Assembly (NCBI GenBank): GCA_947169455.1
Contig: CAMVPV010000088.1
Span: 1-6,438 of the forward strand
From: an uncultured Clostridia bacterium
GTDB lineage: Bacteria; Bacillota_A; Clostridia; Oscillospirales; Ruminococcaceae
Length of the DNA stretch: 6,438 nt
Direction of reading: 5' to 3'
In this document: in pieces, positions 5,766 to 6,438 of the stretch
How the letters are laid out: every line of letters begins with the position of its first letter
Numbering within the stretch: the first letter of the stretch is position 1
Position numbers and translations under genes: made by a program
The notes under the pieces: generated by a model
Seen by the model: only the letters and a program-made list of their open reading frames with translations
Databases searched by the model: none
Told to the model about the DNA's origin: nothing

Positions 5766-5900
5766 CCCGCTGTCTGTGAAGCGGCATCGATGATAGGCAA
5801 ATGCAATAGAATGACCGCGGTTGTTCAATAAAGAACAGGCGCGGTTTTTGCTTTATCATGTTATTGAATAACAACGCGGGAGCAGACAGCGGGTCACCCG
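5759..5900. repeat. 142-bp segment bounded by an 18-bp perfect inverted repeat
   Basis: Bases 5759-5776 are the exact reverse complement of 5883-5900 (18 of 18). The pairing goes on outward for 5 bp (5753-5757 with 5901-5905) after one bulged A. Inside, 5815-5831 also pairs with 5861-5879 (16 pairs with two bulges), although that left arm is at the same time the 5' part of the terminator hairpin. The ispF stop codon lies in the left arm, and the fhs -35 box starts 11 bp after the right arm. The nested symmetry suggests a small non-autonomous mobile element or a palindromic intergenic repeat. No target duplication is evident. Confidence 0.7.
5814..5849 (+). terminator. Intrinsic terminator of the pheA-ispD-ispF operon
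   Basis: ACCGCG (5814-5819) pairs with CGCGGT (5840-5845). Inside, TGTTC (5822-5826) pairs with GAACA (5833-5837) around an AATAAA loop, with a 2x2 mismatch between the two stems. A run of five T residues (5845-5849) follows. It lies about 50 nt after the ispF stop. Confidence 0.82.
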
Positions 5901-5911
5901 CCGCCCGCCGC

Positions 5912-5939
5912 TTGACTTTTTCGCGTGATGTGGTATAAT
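5912..5939 (+). promoter_or_regulatory. Promoter of fhs
   Basis: TTGACT (5912-5917, 5/6), 16 bp, then a perfect TATAAT (5934-5939). The leader from about 5946 to 6017 contains a small CGG-aaaa-CCG hairpin (5954-5963) and ACATCAT twice (5946-5952 and 5980-5986). I see no riboswitch I can name. Confidence 0.85.
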
Positions 5940-6017
5940 AGTAGTACATCATACGGAAAACCGGCATAATGTCAACGGAACATCATCAATTCTTGAAAAA
6001 TGAAAGGAAGATCACCC

Positions 6018-6438
6018 ATGCTGTCGGATATCGAGATCGCTCAGCAGGCGAAAATGCTGAAAATAACGGAGATTGCCGAAAACCTCGGGATATCGGAGGA
6101 CGATATCGAGCCCTACGGTCACTATAAGGCAAAGCTCTCCGAAGAACTCTTCACAAAGACCAAGGACAGACCGGACGGAAAGCTCATACTCGTCACCGCG
6201 ATAAACCCCACTCCCGCCGGCGAAGGCAAGACCACCATTTCCGTCGGACTTGCACAGGCTATGGCAAAGACAGGCAGAAAAGCTGTCCTCGCACTGCGTG
6301 AACCCTCACTCGGACCCGTGTTCGGTATAAAGGGCGGCGCGGCAGGCGGCGGATATTCACAGGTAGTACCCATGGAGGATATCAATCTCCACTTCACCGG
6401 AGATATGCACGCCATAACAGCCGCAAACAACCTGCTCT
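6018..6438 (+). CDS. fhs: Formate-tetrahydrofolate ligase, N-terminal part (partial, 140 codons)
   Basis: Cytosolic enzyme that activates formate with ATP onto tetrahydrofolate to give 10-formyl-THF, feeding purine synthesis and one-carbon metabolism, and the Wood-Ljungdahl methyl branch in acetogens. The visible 140 residues match the start of the family closely: [16 protein letters not shown], the helix [15 protein letters not shown], the ATP-binding P-loop [10 protein letters not shown] (64-73), then [23 protein letters not shown] and [11 protein letters not shown]. The ATG at 6018 has a good AAAGGAAG site upstream. The reading frame is intact to the window edge; the family is about 550 aa long, so about three quarters lie beyond. 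It has its own promoter and is separated from ispF by a terminator. Confidence 0.95.
   Translation, partial: MLSDIEIAQQAKMLKITEIAENLGISEDDIEPYGHYKAKLSEELFTKTKDRPDGKLILVTAINPTPAGEGKTTISVGLAQAMAKTGRKAVLALREPSLGPVFGIKGGAAGGGYSQVVPMEDINLHFTGDMHAITAANNLL

Noticed and set aside
5940..6017. Folate-type riboswitch in the fhs leader
   Set aside because: The leader is only about 70 nt and shows just one 3-bp hairpin and a short direct repeat. I do not see the conserved core of a tetrahydrofolate riboswitch.

Overview
The window reads like a chromosomal segment of an anaerobic Firmicute, most likely a Ruminococcus-type member of the Oscillospiraceae. The reasons are the moderate GC content, heavy use of ATA (Ile) and AGG (Arg) codons, AGGAGG-type ribosome binding sites, clear TTGACA/TATAAT promoters, and protein family variants typical of clostridia. 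The assignment to genus is inference. All supported genes are on the + strand.

Left part (1-2677): the last 39 codons of a membrane protein are followed by an A/T-rich gap with a good sigma-A-type promoter. Its -10 box lies inside a 14-bp tandem repeat carrying a 10-bp palindrome, so it looks like an operator. This promoter serves a tight three-gene cluster: a CPBP-family intramembrane protease (399 aa), a lipoprotein with a long Glu/Thr/Ser-rich stalk and a compact C-terminal domain resembling nuclease-toxin domains, and a GNAT acetyltransferase.

Middle part (2678-3454): a non-coding stretch with several small hairpins leads into a small transcription unit of lower GC (about 45% over 2941-3240). 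It holds either two tiny overlapping ORFs or, more likely in my reading, one roughly 104-aa gene broken by a 2-nt shift at an ACACA tract. It ends in two hairpins and a strong intrinsic terminator (3339-3386).

Right part (3387-6438): a strong promoter drives pheA (chorismate mutase/prephenate dehydratase with ACT domain), ispD and ispF, with gaps of only 7-9 nt. This joins phenylalanine synthesis and two steps of the MEP isoprenoid pathway in one apparent operon. After ispF lies a terminator nested inside an 18-bp perfect inverted repeat (5759-5776 and 5883-5900). Another strong promoter then precedes fhs (formate-tetrahydrofolate ligase), which runs off the window.

Most of the window is housekeeping metabolism. 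The parts worth a second look are the repeat-borne promoter, the lipoprotein with a toxin-like domain, the broken small gene and the nested inverted repeat. I see no CRISPR array, tRNA, rRNA or intact insertion sequence.
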